DNA of 64,000 nt, from positions 32,312,087 through 32,376,086 of the forward strand of contig CM022672.1 of the NCBI GenBank assembly GCA_012295275.1, read 5' to 3'. Positions 1-11,572 of the stretch are shown here, piece after piece (position 1 is the first letter of the stretch; each line of letters begins with the position of its first letter). The notes below the pieces were generated by a model. The model searched no databases. It was given only the letters and a program-made list of their open reading frames with translations, and had not been told where the DNA came from. This DNA is from Chrysomallon squamiferum. Taxonomy: Eukaryota; Mollusca; Gastropoda; Neomphalida; Peltospiridae. A program made the position numbers and the translations under genes.

Positions 1-118
1 TCTAGTATTGTTTGTGAAGAGAATTTTAATCTGGAAATCCAGACTGAGTTTGTCTATACTCAATGCTTAGTCTTAGTGGAAAATGGAATTTGTATTTTGG
101 TGTGTTTGTATATTGGTG

Positions 119-178
119 AGTGTGTGTGTATGTGTGTGTGTGTGTGTGTTTGTATATTGGTGTGTATGTGTGTCTATA
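119..178. repeat. (TG)n imperfect microsatellite
   Basis: TG-rich tract interrupted by TA and TT. The best run is at about 131-149. Confidence 0.8.
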
Positions 179-342
179 TGTGTGTTTTGGAGAGACAATG
201 GATATTAATAAAAAGGTAAATAACAATCTATAATTTTTTCATGAAGAAAGGACACTAAACACAGAACTTATGATACTCAGTGTTCATAATTATAACATTA
301 TTATTAAACATAATAAAATAATACATCTAATTATTGTATTTG

Positions 343-516
343 GAGAAACACCCACAAACACTCACCCAGACATACATATATGTTCACACATACACATACA
401 AACATACATACATACATGCATCTTTCATAATATTCATATATACACAACATACATACATACATCCACAAATACATACATTCACAACATACATACATTATAA
501 CATACATATATATTCT
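343..516. repeat. CA/CATA-rich imperfect repeat
   Basis: Degenerate tract of CATA, CACA and ATAC steps. It opens frames that spell repeated H, T, Y and I residues, which is a composition artefact and not a gene. Confidence 0.7.
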
Positions 517-758
517 TGGTTCTCAATTTCATGGACTAATAGGTGAAACAAACATGTACATTTACCAGAGGTAATCATTCAATAGGGAAATGGTGGTAAA
601 AGTCAAATTCTGTGATTTTACACAAAGGTCTGTATCAAACAGTATATATTATACAGAGATTTCAGTCAGCTGTAAATATATATATCTCAGTCTCGGGCAG
701 GATTTAGCTTGGCTGTAGAGTGTCTGATGTAGGATCTATGTGTCTATACTATATATAC

Positions 759-820
759 ATGTATGTATGTATGTATGTATGTATGTATGTATGTATGTAT
801 GTATGTATGTATGTATGTAT
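759..820. repeat. (ATGT)n microsatellite
   Basis: About 15 near-perfect copies of a four-base unit. Confidence 0.95.
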
Positions 821-850
821 AAATACAGTAGTATTAGAAGCACAAGCTTC

Positions 851-2412
851 TTTTAAAACTGTGTTTGGCCAGCAACAAAGCTTCTGTATTGAAGTATAAT
901 ACTAGAATAATGGCAATTTGTCACAACAATCAGGCAGCACAGCAAGTATATAGATATATGACTTATTTAAAAAAAGTAGTGTTTTATAACTTTGGAATTA
1001 TCCAATTGTGTTTCAAAATTAATTTATGTTCTGTAGTGCTAAATGTTAAAGAAAAGAACATTTGCAAGTAAACTTGTCTAAAACTCATCAACATTTTATT
1101 TCAGAAAAACCATTGTCTATTATTATTATTATTGTTGTTGTTGTTGTTGTTATTATTAACCAGTTTTAATATACCAGTTTAAAATTTGTTTCAGTAAATT
1201 TCTGACAGAAATCTTTGAAGATGGTTTGCAGAAATTAGGACTCTAGAACTAGTTTGAAGTCACATTTATACTATTTGCATACATAATGGATGCATAATGA
1301 ATATTCATAACTGTATGGATTATAAATAAAACAAATTCGTTTTGAAAAGTATTTCAGTTAATTTTTAAAATTGTTTTAAAGAAATAAATTATTTAGTAAA
1401 ATGTTTATTCACATACTATGACGTAGCTTTGTTTTGAACCAAACATTTAACTTGTCCCTGCACTTATTCTCATCCTAACCCTTCCCTCTCCGTTATTCTA
1501 AACATATTTAACAACACATTAATAAAAAACAATATGATTTTATTTTTAAATTTTACTTGAAAGGTAAATTTTTATTAAGACAAATTTGATTTTAAAGCAA
1601 ACCCTGATTTTAACCATAACATTATGATTAACAGTAATACTAAAGCTATTTATAAAATGAAACATTTATTAACCATCAAACTTTATTTTCATATCTGTTA
1701 CCAAATCCTGACCCTGTTGTAAAACAAAGTAATAATAATAAATTAAATATGCTTAAAAAAATAAATAAATATAAAATTCAGCTACATTTTAATTCTAACC
1801 CTAACTCTAACCTAATTACTAAAACTATCTAAACTTTTAGACTATAAGTCTAAAGTGTATATTTTCACAGACATTTATTTTATTAAAATTGAAAGGTTCC
1901 TTTAAACATAGTAAATAGCCATGGAAGTAATTTGCACTTTGTCTATGTAATAGATTGCTTATTGCAATTAAATGTTATTTTCAATCTAATCCTTGCCTTG
2001 ATCTAAAATGTGTCTTGAATGAAGGATGTATTGAATTAAATTAAGTTTTAAATAGATTTCCTAGCACTGAATTTAATCATATCCATAATCTTAAATCTAA
2101 TGAATCCTAAATACAATATTAATCTTAGATTTCAACCAATCCTCATCATGACTTTTTGTTACAGCTAAATTTTACTGACAGATTAGATTTTGAAAAAAAA
2201 TAATGTCTTAGTCTTAACAGTCTCTTTCTCTCTCTCATATGAATAGAGAACAAGAGATTTTCAAATTTACTCATATGATGTCTGATATTTTCTAATACAT
2301 AATCAGGAATTATTATAAATCTATATAAATAGTAAATTATTTAATGTGATTTTTGTAACAAATATCAGTTTCTACAAAGATTAAATAAACATTGCTAATC
2401 ACAATCTATTTC
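851..2412. other. AT-rich non-coding stretch
   Basis: No gene recognised. A short ATT/GTT repeat lies at 1119-1158. CCCTAA-like words occur near 1795-1822 but are too few and too scattered to call telomeric repeat. Confidence 0.6.
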
Positions 2413-2692
2413 AGATCCTAGTATATAATTACATATCTCAGGAAAACATAATGTTAGGACATTGAAAGGCCTAATCATCATATACTGGAACAGGTGGGAA
2501 ACTTGTATTTGAAACATCAATCAAACTGAAGTTTATCTTTTCTTAAACTTACACCATCAATTTTCTGGAACCCTTCAAAAAACTTTCCACATTATTATTT
2601 TTGTCACATTGATAATAAATTAACAAAACTCCTCTGACCAGAGTCTGATGACTCTAAAGCACACAGACATTTTTTTAATTAAAACAATATTT

Positions 2693-2736
2693 GTAAATTA
2701 AATAATAGTTTTATTAGAGGCTGCATCAATAATTTT
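2693..2736. other. Micro-inverted block relative to copy B
   Basis: This block matches the reverse complement of 29036-29080 in copy B, while the sequence on both sides matches in direct orientation. Copy B has TA repeats on both sides of its version; copy A keeps only the right-hand TA tract. Confidence 0.85.
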
Positions 2737-2745
2737 TCTTTATTT

Positions 2746-2765
2746 TATATATATATATATATATA
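2746..2765. repeat. (TA)n microsatellite
   Basis: Short TA tract. The corresponding tract in copy B (29079-29126) is longer. Confidence 0.9.
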
Positions 2766-4561
2766 AAAAGGTTAACAGTGCAGAAGTTCACATGAGTTCC
2801 AAGCACCAAACAGTATCAGTGACTATAACAGTTGTTGTCTTCTCAACTAGTCTGTGATTTGTTTTCTCTCTGTGTTACGGACATTTCATGCACTCAACCT
2901 GAATCAGAAAATTCAAATAATTTTGTACAGCTACTAATATATAAGAATCTATAATGTTTATTAAGTTTCGGTTAATGTACCAAAACTATGTAAATAAAAA
3001 TGTTCCTCACCTTAGGATGTTTGATAATGCTAGCTAAAAATATTAAATTAAAAATAGAATACAAAATAATTTGAAATATTTATTTCAACAAAAAAAAAGT
3101 TATATCAAAACTACTTTTTCATATAAAAAAACATAATTTTAGAAAAATGTTATAAAAATCCTTAAATACAAATTTAGAAAAGCATGATATAATTGAACTT
3201 TTAAATTAAATTTGTTTTAAAATGTTTTATAAGGTTTTTAAGATGAGAGCCAAGGGTGTTGTAAAATATAAAAATACCAAGATTTCTGATCTATCCAACA
3301 AAAGTATAATAATAAAACATTCAAAATAATGAAATAAAAAATACCAAGATATTTATTTACAGAAAAAAATAACAAATAACTTGTAATCTGAAAATTATTT
3401 ATTCAGAAAATTTATAATTTCTGATTTATCTTCCAAAAAAACATAAAATTATCTACTTCCATTTTATGTTTTATTAAGATATGTTTATTGGCTAAATCTT
3501 TACCAGAAGTCTTGGTGTTCTTTGTTATTTTATATTTGGTATAGATAATTCAGTAGATTTAAAAAATAAAATAAAATAAGAAATACAAAAAATAAAACAG
3601 AAAAATGAAATTATCTCCCCTGGACCAAACACCTTTATATAAAATGTGTACTTTTTTTTTCAAAGCAGTAATCAAGGATTTCTAACAAATAATTTTTTTA
3701 AATTAAAGTTTTTTTTACACAGACCTGACTGTACTTGCTGCTGTGTCTGGTCCAAACATTATGTATATTGGTCTGTATGTAACTATATCTTGTATGAACA
3801 ACATTGTGACTTCCAATCTGAAATCACAGTTTCACAGTTTTATAAATTATTCACTAAGTGTAGTCCATGACTCACACAAGTAATGTTTTTAAACTTTTGT
3901 TTGGTGTGGATTTTTCTAGAAGTTCTCAGTATTCTCCAGACATTCAGCTTCTTTTTTTTTTTTTTTGAGATGTTTCATCTTCTGCTATTTCTTCTGCTTG
4001 CTTAGTTCAGTGTGATCAGAAAATTTCAAAAACTTGGAGGCAAACTCAAGAAGCCATTTAGAATGAACAGATGATTATCATTAACACTTCTCATTATAAA
4101 CAACCCTGAAATATTTAAAACAAAAATAAATGTGTTTTTATTAAAACTAAAATAATATTCAGAATTGTATAAACAGTATTAATTTGTCCTGATTATAAAA
4201 GTTTACTTCTGAATCTGGGATTATACAAAATGAAGAATAGATATAATTCAAGTGTGATATTTTGTGACTTAATAGTAGAGAGTTGAGATGAGAAGCAACA
4301 GATTGTAGTATCAATCTTGATTTGTGCAGTCTGTTACTCATGTATTAAAAAATGTACACTGAAAACTGAACATAAAAATAGCTGACTTAATTAACAGTGA
4401 AAATGTAGGTTTTTTTCTTACACTGTCATTATCAAAAATAATAATTAATAACTGTCATCTGAAACAGACCATTTAAAATTATTTTTCACACTTCATGGTT
4501 ACCAAAAGGCCTGAGGGAAAAGTTTATTAAAATTTGTGAGAGAAAAGTTTACATTTATTTA

Positions 4562-4655
4562 CCAGTCAAGCAGACAGTTAAACTAACATGATGTGAAGAA
4601 TCTGCTGTAAATAGATTTCTGTACTCTGTGTACAACACCAGCTTGTGTCCAAAAA
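4562..4655 (-). other. Partial duplicate of a DHX8 pseudo-exon
   Basis: On the minus strand this repeats the core of the neighbouring pseudo-exon (4736-4875): AGAGTACAGAAATCTATTTA and the following bases, encoding RVQKSIYSRFF. It ends with a similar GT-containing edge. The same partial copy exists in segment B at about 31150-31245, so it predates the segment duplication. Confidence 0.75.
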
Positions 4656-5149
4656 ATCAGACAAGACATTCATATATTTAAAACAAAAATGTCAGTAATA
4701 GTATTACAAATGTAATGTACATACACTTTACTTACCAATCACTCAGCCTGTTAAAACAGCACTGATGTAAAACATCTGATTGTCTGTAACTGTCCTGTGA
4801 TTTCTTTGCTGTAAGAATCTGCTGTAAATAGATTTCTGAACTCTGTGGTGATTCTGACATAACATCCAGTTGTTTCTGAAAATAAAACATTAATTGTACA
4901 TTTTTGTAGAACAACTATTACAATTTTATGTCTTCATTTGAATTTGGAGTGATGTTTTCAACTAATATATATGTAGAGCGAAATAAAATTTAACTAAAAT
5001 AAAATAAAGTCAAACTGTATTTATTAAAATATTTCTTGTTGTTCCTGTACTTTTTATTATCTGGGAATGTGTCTGTTTAAAACAAATTTGAACAAATCAA
5101 GTCAGAACCTTTAAGTATGAATCTAATAATTTTAAAAATAAAATATACA

Positions 5150-5174
5150 TTTTTTTTTTTTTTTTTTTTTTTTT
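5150..5174. repeat. Poly-T tract
   Basis: Uninterrupted run of 25 T; much shorter and broken in copy B. Confidence 0.9.
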
Positions 5175-5744
5175 ACATTTTTAAATTGATAACAAATACA
5201 ATCTAAAATCTTTATCTTATTCTTAATTTTTAAATTTAAACTTTCTAAAATACATGTTCAATTGACTATTTCCTCTTACAGCTATGTTATCACAGTTGGT
5301 AAATCAATGACAAAGTCTGTATTTACAAATAAACAATAAAATTATATCTAATAATATTAATATTAAAACATTCTCAGATGAAATTAAGTAATTTATTATT
5401 TTGAAGTTTATAAAATCTGGTAGTAAACTGAATTACCTGTCCATTGTACCCAGCATCTGTTTACAAACATGTTGAGTACATCTGAGTGTCTGAGTCTGTA
5501 CAAATTTCTCTTAACAGTCAGGACTGGAGAAGTGTCTGTTCTTCACTGAACTGTGCACTACACACATGGTCAAGTGGTCATCCTTGGCCTGAAGGAACCT
5601 GGCCTTTTTTCTGAACAGAAAGAGCTTGTTTATCCTGTAAAGTCATAAATTACATTTATCATTGATAAACCTTAACAATGAAATGAGTTAACTAAAAAAT
5701 TGTAACATTTATTACTGATAACTCTAATAAATAAAATTATAGTT

Positions 5745-5748
<4 letters not shown>

Positions 5749-5777
<29 letters not shown>
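5749..5777. repeat. Poly-A tract
   Basis: Run of 29 A; about 12 at the matching place in copy B. Confidence 0.9.
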
Positions 5778-5778
<1 letters not shown>

Positions 5779-6392
5779 ATAAAATTTATCATTGGTAATC
5801 TCTGGAAACAAAAACAAATTACTATTTAAATATCACCTAAAATATTAGAATAACAAATTATTTAGTCAGAATAAATTGATTTTGCTGAGATTTTTCTGTA
5901 TTTTATTATTGTTCATAATAACCAACAAAAAGGAAAATGAAAGCTTCAAGTTTTTTTCAGTTTAGTGACAAAACTTTCATTGTGTCAAACATTTTTCTTA
6001 AAAAAGATTATTTCCCATAAATATAAAAAAAAAAAAAAAAAAAAAATCTTTAGGATGGAGGAAAAATAATTTATTTTATTCATGAATAATTTTACTTCTT
6101 TCTGTTTTTAAAAACAATAAATTCATTTCCTTGTATGTATTTTTTTTCATCTTCAATACAAAAGATGTTTTATGTAAAATTTGTTTAATAATAATTTTGG
6201 ATGTTTAATGTTATAATAGCTTAATCATATTTGTGATACCAATACAAAAAATGAATTTCAAACCTCTGGTCTGTATAAATCACTTTGCACAGACAACACA
6301 GACACAACTGTGACAATTCCAGAACTACAGGCCAAGTGAAATGACATGACAAACATCTTGGACAATATGGACTCCAGTGGAAATTCAACCAT

Positions 6393-6830
6393 CTGTAAAT
6401 ACAAAATAAATATATAACAAATATACATGATTAATAGTTGTAAAAGATTTTACAACAACAACAACAACAACAATAATAAGAACAATAACAACTGTATTTT
6501 ACTTCAAAATATCAGCATGATAAATATATATAAAACAATGTTTTTCACACACAACAAAATTTTAAATAAATTTTTAAATATACCTGTCCACTTCATAACA
6601 GCTAGTATATTAAAAATGTGTATATACATATATAGTTTTAAATATTACTTTGCGAAATATATATATAGGCCTATATTGTATAATATACACTACAGTTATA
6701 CTGTATACTCTGTAATACACTTAAACACTAATACAGGGCAGCGGGCTTGAAATGGCCAAAGATCCGTTTGGGCGACTTGACCTGTTTATCTATAAGTTAT
6801 AATTCAAGAGCCACTATTAATTACTTTATC
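6393..6830. other. Non-coding part of copy A
   Basis: Contains a short (CAA)n/(AAT)n run at 6452-6480. The GC content rises near 6735 (GGGCAGCGGGCTTGAAATGG). No gene recognised. Confidence 0.5.
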
Positions 6831-7097
6831 TCAAATATTTATTTCACATAAAAGGTTTGCTCGTAGTTCGATAAATTGGACGTACTGGCTTATCTTATTT
6901 CGCCAATATTTTTTTATAAACACTAACTGTGAACGCCGGATATGCATGTGGTTAACTGTAGTCTTGATAAACAAAACCGCGAGTCTCGCTGATTCAGTAT
7001 CGTTAAAACTGGTCGTGACCATTCGGATCATTCCGAACCTTCCCGAATGCCGTCTTAGCTTCTGTCGTCTGCGACAGTAGAGAGAAAACCACACCAT
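6831..7097 (-). other. 88-codon open frame in a GC-richer block (copy A)
   Basis: Open frame starting MVWFSLYCRRRQKLRRHSGR, rich in Arg and Ile. The matching frame in copy B (33361-33627) differs at only three residues. The surrounding non-coding sequence is just as well conserved, so this is no evidence of selection. I do not recognise a family. The local GC rise and CpG content could equally mark an old promoter or first exon, since it lies upstream of the DHX8-like pseudogene on the same strand. Probably not a functional gene. Confidence 0.25.
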
Positions 7098-7370
7098 AAT
7101 CTCAAACCACGAGTAATTTCAACAAATTTTGTAATCAAGAGATAAACACATTAATAACTTGTTAAATACTAAAACCAGCAGGTTCACGAGTGAACTGTTT
7201 TTACTTTAAATAGTTATAAAGTTAAATTTTGTTATTTTAAATATAGTAAATAAATAAGCAATAATAGGGCTGTTTCAATAGTTATTAGATTGAAAAGAAA
7301 AGTGATTTGTTGTATTTACTTTCTATTATATATGTTTTTCATAAATATTTGCTTTCTTTCTTTTCATTTC

Positions 7371-7459
7371 TTTTTTTTTTTTTTTTTTATTTATTTATTT
7401 ATTTATTTATTTTTTATGTTTTTTTTTGTTGTTTTTTTTTTTTTTTTTTTTTTTTTTTT
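7371..7459. repeat. T-rich tract with (TTTA)n
   Basis: Poly-T, then (ATTT)n, then poly-T. Copy B has the same tract with different lengths. Confidence 0.9.
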
Positions 7460-8461
7460 CAAATTTGTAATACTGTTTAACTGTTATTCCTGGATAATAT
7501 ATCTCAGTTCAGAAATATATTGTTTCTGGAGTTTATTAATTTCAAAATCAATGTTAATAAAATTTTATTTTGAAAATGAATGATAGTTTTGATCTACTGG
7601 ATGAAGTATTGGATCCTTAGATAAAGTTTATTTCATGTTACGATATTATTTTTAGATAAATCTTTTGCTTTTTGTCAGTTCTCAAGTATTACTCTACAAA
7701 TCAATGACTGTACATTTTGCAGTCAACTGAAATGTGTTCTAACTGTAAAAGCTGCAGTGGACTGAATTCTGATATTTTCTTTCTTATGATTGAGATTTTT
7801 TAATGGATCTTTTAAAAATTCATTTTATCTCATTGACGATCACAAAGTTAACAATCATACAAATTAAATAATCTACTATAGTCTTATATAATCACAAAAC
7901 ACACTATTCTAGATTCATAAACAGACATTTACAAAATTCATTTATGATATTTACTAACCTTTGTATTCTTTTCTTAATACTGTATCCTAATAATTAAAAT
8001 ATTTAGGATTACAACTAAAGTAATACTCTAAAAAAAAAAAAAAAAAAATAAATAAATAAATAAATAAATAAATGAAAATGTACCTGAAATGAAAAAATAA
8101 ACCACCATTAATATTACAGGTTTACATAAATACCTTAAAGGTTAACTGCTTAAACTGAATAATAAAGTTTAACAAAGTAGGTAACCAAATACATTGAACT
8201 CTTCACATGAGAGACAACACATTTCCTGAGAATTCACTTCATTTGTTATCACAGTCAGTATATGTCATCCAGTCACAGATACATATTTATTGTGTAGTTC
8301 ACAGAATATGAGAGGAAAAACACAAATCACACCAAGAAATCACTGGCCCCTACATGACACTCATATAATAGCATATAAAAACATAATGTTACATATAAAT
8401 AATACAGCGATATAAATTAACAGTATTTACTAAAACTGATGGTTTTGCAAGTATATAAACA
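7460..8461. other. Near-identical right end of copy A
   Basis: AT-rich sequence with no gene. It matches 33993-34990 with very few substitutions. An A run followed by (AAAT)n occupies 8031-8073 and differs in copy B. Confidence 0.7.
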
Positions 8462-9484
8462 CTGAAGTACAATATTGGCTGATACAGAGATATAAAAAAA
8501 AACAAGTAAGAGAAAGTAAAACTATTTTCACGTGAGCATCCATGTAAAGATTTTTATTTTGTCTTGCACTGACCCAACACAGCTGATCTTCAAGCAATAA
8601 CACTAAAAAAAAAAAAAAAAAAAAAATTTAAATGTTTATCTGAAATAAATTAAATTTAAATTAATTTCTGTAAAGGGTAAAACAGATTAAAAGTAAATTC
8701 ACTTTAATAATATTTAATACAACATGAGAGAGCGAGAAAACAAAATTCAAGCCACATAAAATAACTGAAAATTAACATACTTTGTTAAAATAAATTTCAC
8801 TATAAAATAAAGTTCAGTTCATTGTGATCTTAAGGTTCACAATGTTGTATGTCACAGTGTATGTTAGTAAATAAATCTGATTGTAATGTTATAAAACATG
8901 TTGTTACTTCTTCCTTTAAGTCTTCTTATGTCACAACTAATTATTACTGTTCCACTATCTACTGACCAAGTATGTACTAGAAACGTTGTCACTATTTGTT
9001 TATCAATTTACTTACTGTTTATTATTACAAACATTTTCATTACTTACTCATAAAATAACTTAGAGCGTGCTACTGCTAAAAATATCGTCGCTACTAGTTT
9101 ATCAACTTAGCATTTACACTAGAAACATTCTCATTACTTACTTAGCGCGTGGAACTAGAAACATTGTCCATGCAAATTCATGAACTTAGTGAATGAAACA
9201 ATGCCAAAACTAGTTTATCAGTAGATTTAGTGTGAAGTACAGAAATATTGTTTCTACTACTTACATAGGGTGTGTCTACTAGAAACTAGTCTACTAGAAA
9301 CCTTGTTATCATCTTGTTAGTGTGTTTCGTACAACTGACATCAAATAACTCATATTAGAATACTATTAATATTTTTCTTGTTATAATATATCACGTGACA
9401 TGTTTACAGACATAGAAGCTGACCTGATGCTGCCCCAGTGCATTGTTAAAACAACTTTACTTCTAATCTTGTATCGAGCGCCGA

Positions 9485-9492
9485 TGACGTCA
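9485..9492. promoter_or_regulatory. CRE-like palindrome
   Basis: TGACGTCA, the CREB/ATF half-site palindrome, in a local GC-richer patch. No neighbouring gene start is clear, so function is unproven. Confidence 0.3.
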
Positions 9493-10097
9493 CGATTTCA
9501 CGTTTTTCAAGTCGGTGACTCGAACCGTATCAACTGAACTGACGTACAGAGGAACCGACGTGGCTATCTGCTTATGTACGAAGTACATTTCCACGAACTT
9601 GCTTAGCAACATGTATGTAGGGAAGGCTGGGGACATACCCATCCTAACACTAGTTATATACTTTCCGAGTTGGTCTCTTGAAATAAAAACTTTTTCATTT
9701 TTATCCTAAAACTCTTTATGAAATTGTACAAGTTTTATATTCTTATTCAGGTAATCAGATAACTAAATATCTGACACCAGTTCTAAACCTAATTGTAACG
9801 AAAATGCATAACAGTAAAGCTAACTGCAAAGCTTAATGTGACCCTAATGCTACTTTTAACCCTAATCCTAACGTCGCTATAACGTTAGTTCTAAAAGTAC
9901 GAAAAACTGATATTTTATTGAAATAAACGTATTTTAAATATTAACGTAACAGTTATAATTTGATTAGGATATGGGTTAGATATGAGTATTTACTGACATG
10001 AATTGAATTTTCCTTTAAAACATGAAAAATATTATAATAGAATTGAAAAAAAAGAGTGAATATTTGTTTTTCCATCCTAAAATTGGGTATTTAGATC

Positions 10098-10120
10098 TCT
10101 CTCTCTCTCTCTCTCTCTCA
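10098..10120. repeat. (CT)n microsatellite
   Basis: Short CT run. Confidence 0.9.
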
Positions 10121-10250
10121 ATCAAATAAAGCAAAATGTGCGCCACACGTATTTATAGAGACTTCAGCTTTTCACACTAAATATAAATTAGTGAATTCAC
10201 TTCGGTATTAACACACTAATAATCATCTTGTTCATTTAGCTACGTATAGG

Positions 10251-10555
10251 GGATAGGTTTTCAACCTGAGGCTCAGGACCTCCAGAGGGGTCGCCAACTT
10301 TTTTCTAGTGGTCGTTCTTGAGCGAGGGCATGATTTAGTTTTTTTTCAACTTGACTTGGAAGGAGGAATAAATAAAAACGTGTAGATAGGTTTGGGACCC
10401 ATCAGAGTCAATACAAATTCGTTTTGTACTGTCTTAGGTTGATGTAAATATGGTAACCCTAGATATTATTGAATCAAATATGTTAAAGGGCAACATCGGT
10501 CATATTGAATTGCTTATAAGTGGTCGCGGTATGAAAAAGGTTGAAAACCAGTGGC
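10251..10555. mobile_element. hAT-like non-autonomous element (MITE)
   Basis: The ends carry a perfect 12-base inverted repeat, GGTTTTCAACCT at 10256-10267 and its complement at 10538-10549. Each is followed inward by a GGTCGC-type word (GGGGTCGCC on the left, TGGTCGCGG on the right). The CAGTGGTTTTCAACC-type end is typical of hAT non-autonomous elements. About 300 bases with no coding capacity. Eight-base target duplications are not clear, so exact ends are uncertain. Confidence 0.65.
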
Positions 10556-10846
10556 ATCAGGTTACTTTCCATTAGTCATAGAGTTATTTGTCATACCGTT
10601 TATAAGGTCAAGGTTTGGTTCACACTTAATCCTCTGCCCTTTACCTGGATAAAAAATGGTATGATCCCACATTGTTGTATATTGTATGACTATCGGCAAT
10701 AAATAAATGATAGAAAGGCTTATAATTATTTATACATTTTATTGCATCCAGATAACTTGGTCAGTTATGTAAGTTTCAGTAGATAGCTTACAGCATTTAA
10801 GAACTGAAGGGGTATTTTGACTCTCTGCTGCAATTGATGCTTGAGT
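10556..10846. other. Non-coding stretch
   Basis: No gene or structured repeat recognised between the MITE and the MULE fragment. Confidence 0.5.
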
Positions 10847-11225
10847 CTAACTAGTCTGTTTTCCTTCAGTAGTCAAGAGGAAAGCGTGGCCATCAGCAGT
10901 CACTGTCGATTCTCCAGTAAGGTTCACGTCGGATCTTGTCAGGGGAAGTGCAGGGATCAGTCGATGTGTGTACAGTGGCATGCTTATGCTGGGGGAATGA
11001 TGGGAATACTCGGACTTGATCTGGGTCATGTCTGACTCTCTCTTCATTGTAAACAGCATTCAACGGTGTTGTTTCTTCTCTGGCCCGCTCTCGCATAGTG
11101 CTGAGGAACTTCAGACGCTCTGAATCTTGTGGTGGGTGAGTGTGGTCAGTGATGTTCCTGACGTGATCACGAACGGTAGTTCATCTGCCATTGCAGGTCT
11201 TGATGACAAATTTACAATGAGTACA
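10847..11225 (-). pseudogene. FLYWCH/MULE transposase fragment
   Basis: MULE transposases of animals often begin with a FLYWCH zinc-finger-like region that binds DNA. On the minus strand the first frame reads CTHCKFVIKTCNGR, a stop, then DHTHPPQDSERLKF and MRERAREETTPLNAVYNEE. This is the His-Thr-His end of a FLYWCH region and the linker typical of these proteins. After a frameshift near 10980 it continues YTHRLIPALPLTRSDVNL and TADGHAFLLTTEG, the segment just before the catalytic core. The catalytic core (DDE residues) is missing. At least one stop and one frameshift make it dead. The GC content is clearly higher than in the flanks, which fits an inserted element. Confidence 0.75.
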
Positions 11226-11431
11226 AGTCTCATTTACAGGTGACTATTTAATTGCGGCGTACACCTCTGCGACAATAAATACTCCACTTTCTGAAGTTCT
11301 GCAATGGTGCAAGTATGCCATAATATGACATTCCACATTTATATATATATGCAAATGTCTCAAAAGCTAGTAATTGAATAAACTCACTATAATCTGAGAA
11401 CAGTACTTCACAATTTGAATTCTGTTTAAAA

Positions 11432-11494
<63 letters not shown>
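11432..11494. repeat. (TTA)n microsatellite, first copy
   Basis: About 21 perfect triplets. Confidence 0.95.
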
Positions 11495-11526
11495 GCTATA
11501 TGAAAAAATTTGAATTCTGTTTAAAA

Positions 11527-11570
<44 letters not shown>
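11527..11570. repeat. (TTA)n microsatellite, second copy
   Basis: About 14 triplets in the second tandem unit. Confidence 0.95.

Positions 11571-11572
<2 letters not shown>

Larger units (their letters stand above)
1..850. other. AT-rich non-coding stretch with simple repeats
   Basis: No supported gene. Short open frames here are made of TG, CATA and ATGT repeats and have no family resemblance. The stretch holds a TG tract, a CATA-rich tract and an ATGT tract, listed separately. Confidence 0.7.
3985..6392 (-). pseudogene. DHX8/PRP22-like RNA helicase 3' end, inactivated (copy A)
   Basis: DHX8 (yeast Prp22) is the DEAH-box ATPase that releases mature mRNA from the spliceosome. Only its C-terminal part, after the RecA-like domains (HA2/OB-fold region), is seen here. 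Exon 6392-6264 is 43 open codons beginning MVEFPLES and ending YRPE, with AG before and GT after. Exon 5634-5437 starts DKQAL, shifts frame in a run of six A, continues as DDHLTMCVVHSS, hits TAA where the family has Tyr, then reads to KQMLGTMDR. Exon 4875-4736 begins KQLDVM and is eroded. A partial repeat of that exon lies at about 4655-4562 (RVQKSIYSRFF). The last segment, 4056-3985, reads WLLEFASKFLKFSDHTELSK and then stops. Introns are kept, so this is not a retrocopy. The 5' exons with the helicase motifs are absent. Copy A also lost one base near the start of exon 4875-4736 that copy B keeps. Confidence 0.82.
2413..8461. repeat. Segmental duplication, copy A (pairs with 28522-34990)
   Basis: The whole stretch has a direct-orientation partner at 28522-34990, in the same order throughout. 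Homology starts at the shared word CAGATCC and stops sharply just after GCAAGTATATAAAC, after which the two copies are unrelated. Sampled blocks on the left (to about 6.6 kb) differ at roughly 3-7% of positions, while the right third is nearly identical. The segment carries a dead DHX8-like gene end on the minus strand, homopolymers and a GC-richer block at 6.74-7.1 kb. Intron-bearing content shows that it was copied as DNA and not through RNA. Confidence 0.95.
8462..10250. other. Non-coding stretch
   Basis: No gene recognised. Holds a poly-A run at about 8605-8626, a palindromic CRE word TGACGTCA at 9485-9492 in a GC-richer patch (9470-9650), and scattered CCCTAA-like words at 9841-9872. The 64-codon frame from 9515 has no family resemblance. 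Confidence 0.5.

Noticed and set aside
9515-9709. 64-codon frame near the TGACGTCA word
   Set aside because: No splice context, no family resemblance, mixed composition of unique non-coding DNA.
1795-9873. CCCTAA-like words suggesting telomeric repeats
   Set aside because: Only a few degenerate, scattered copies; no tandem run.
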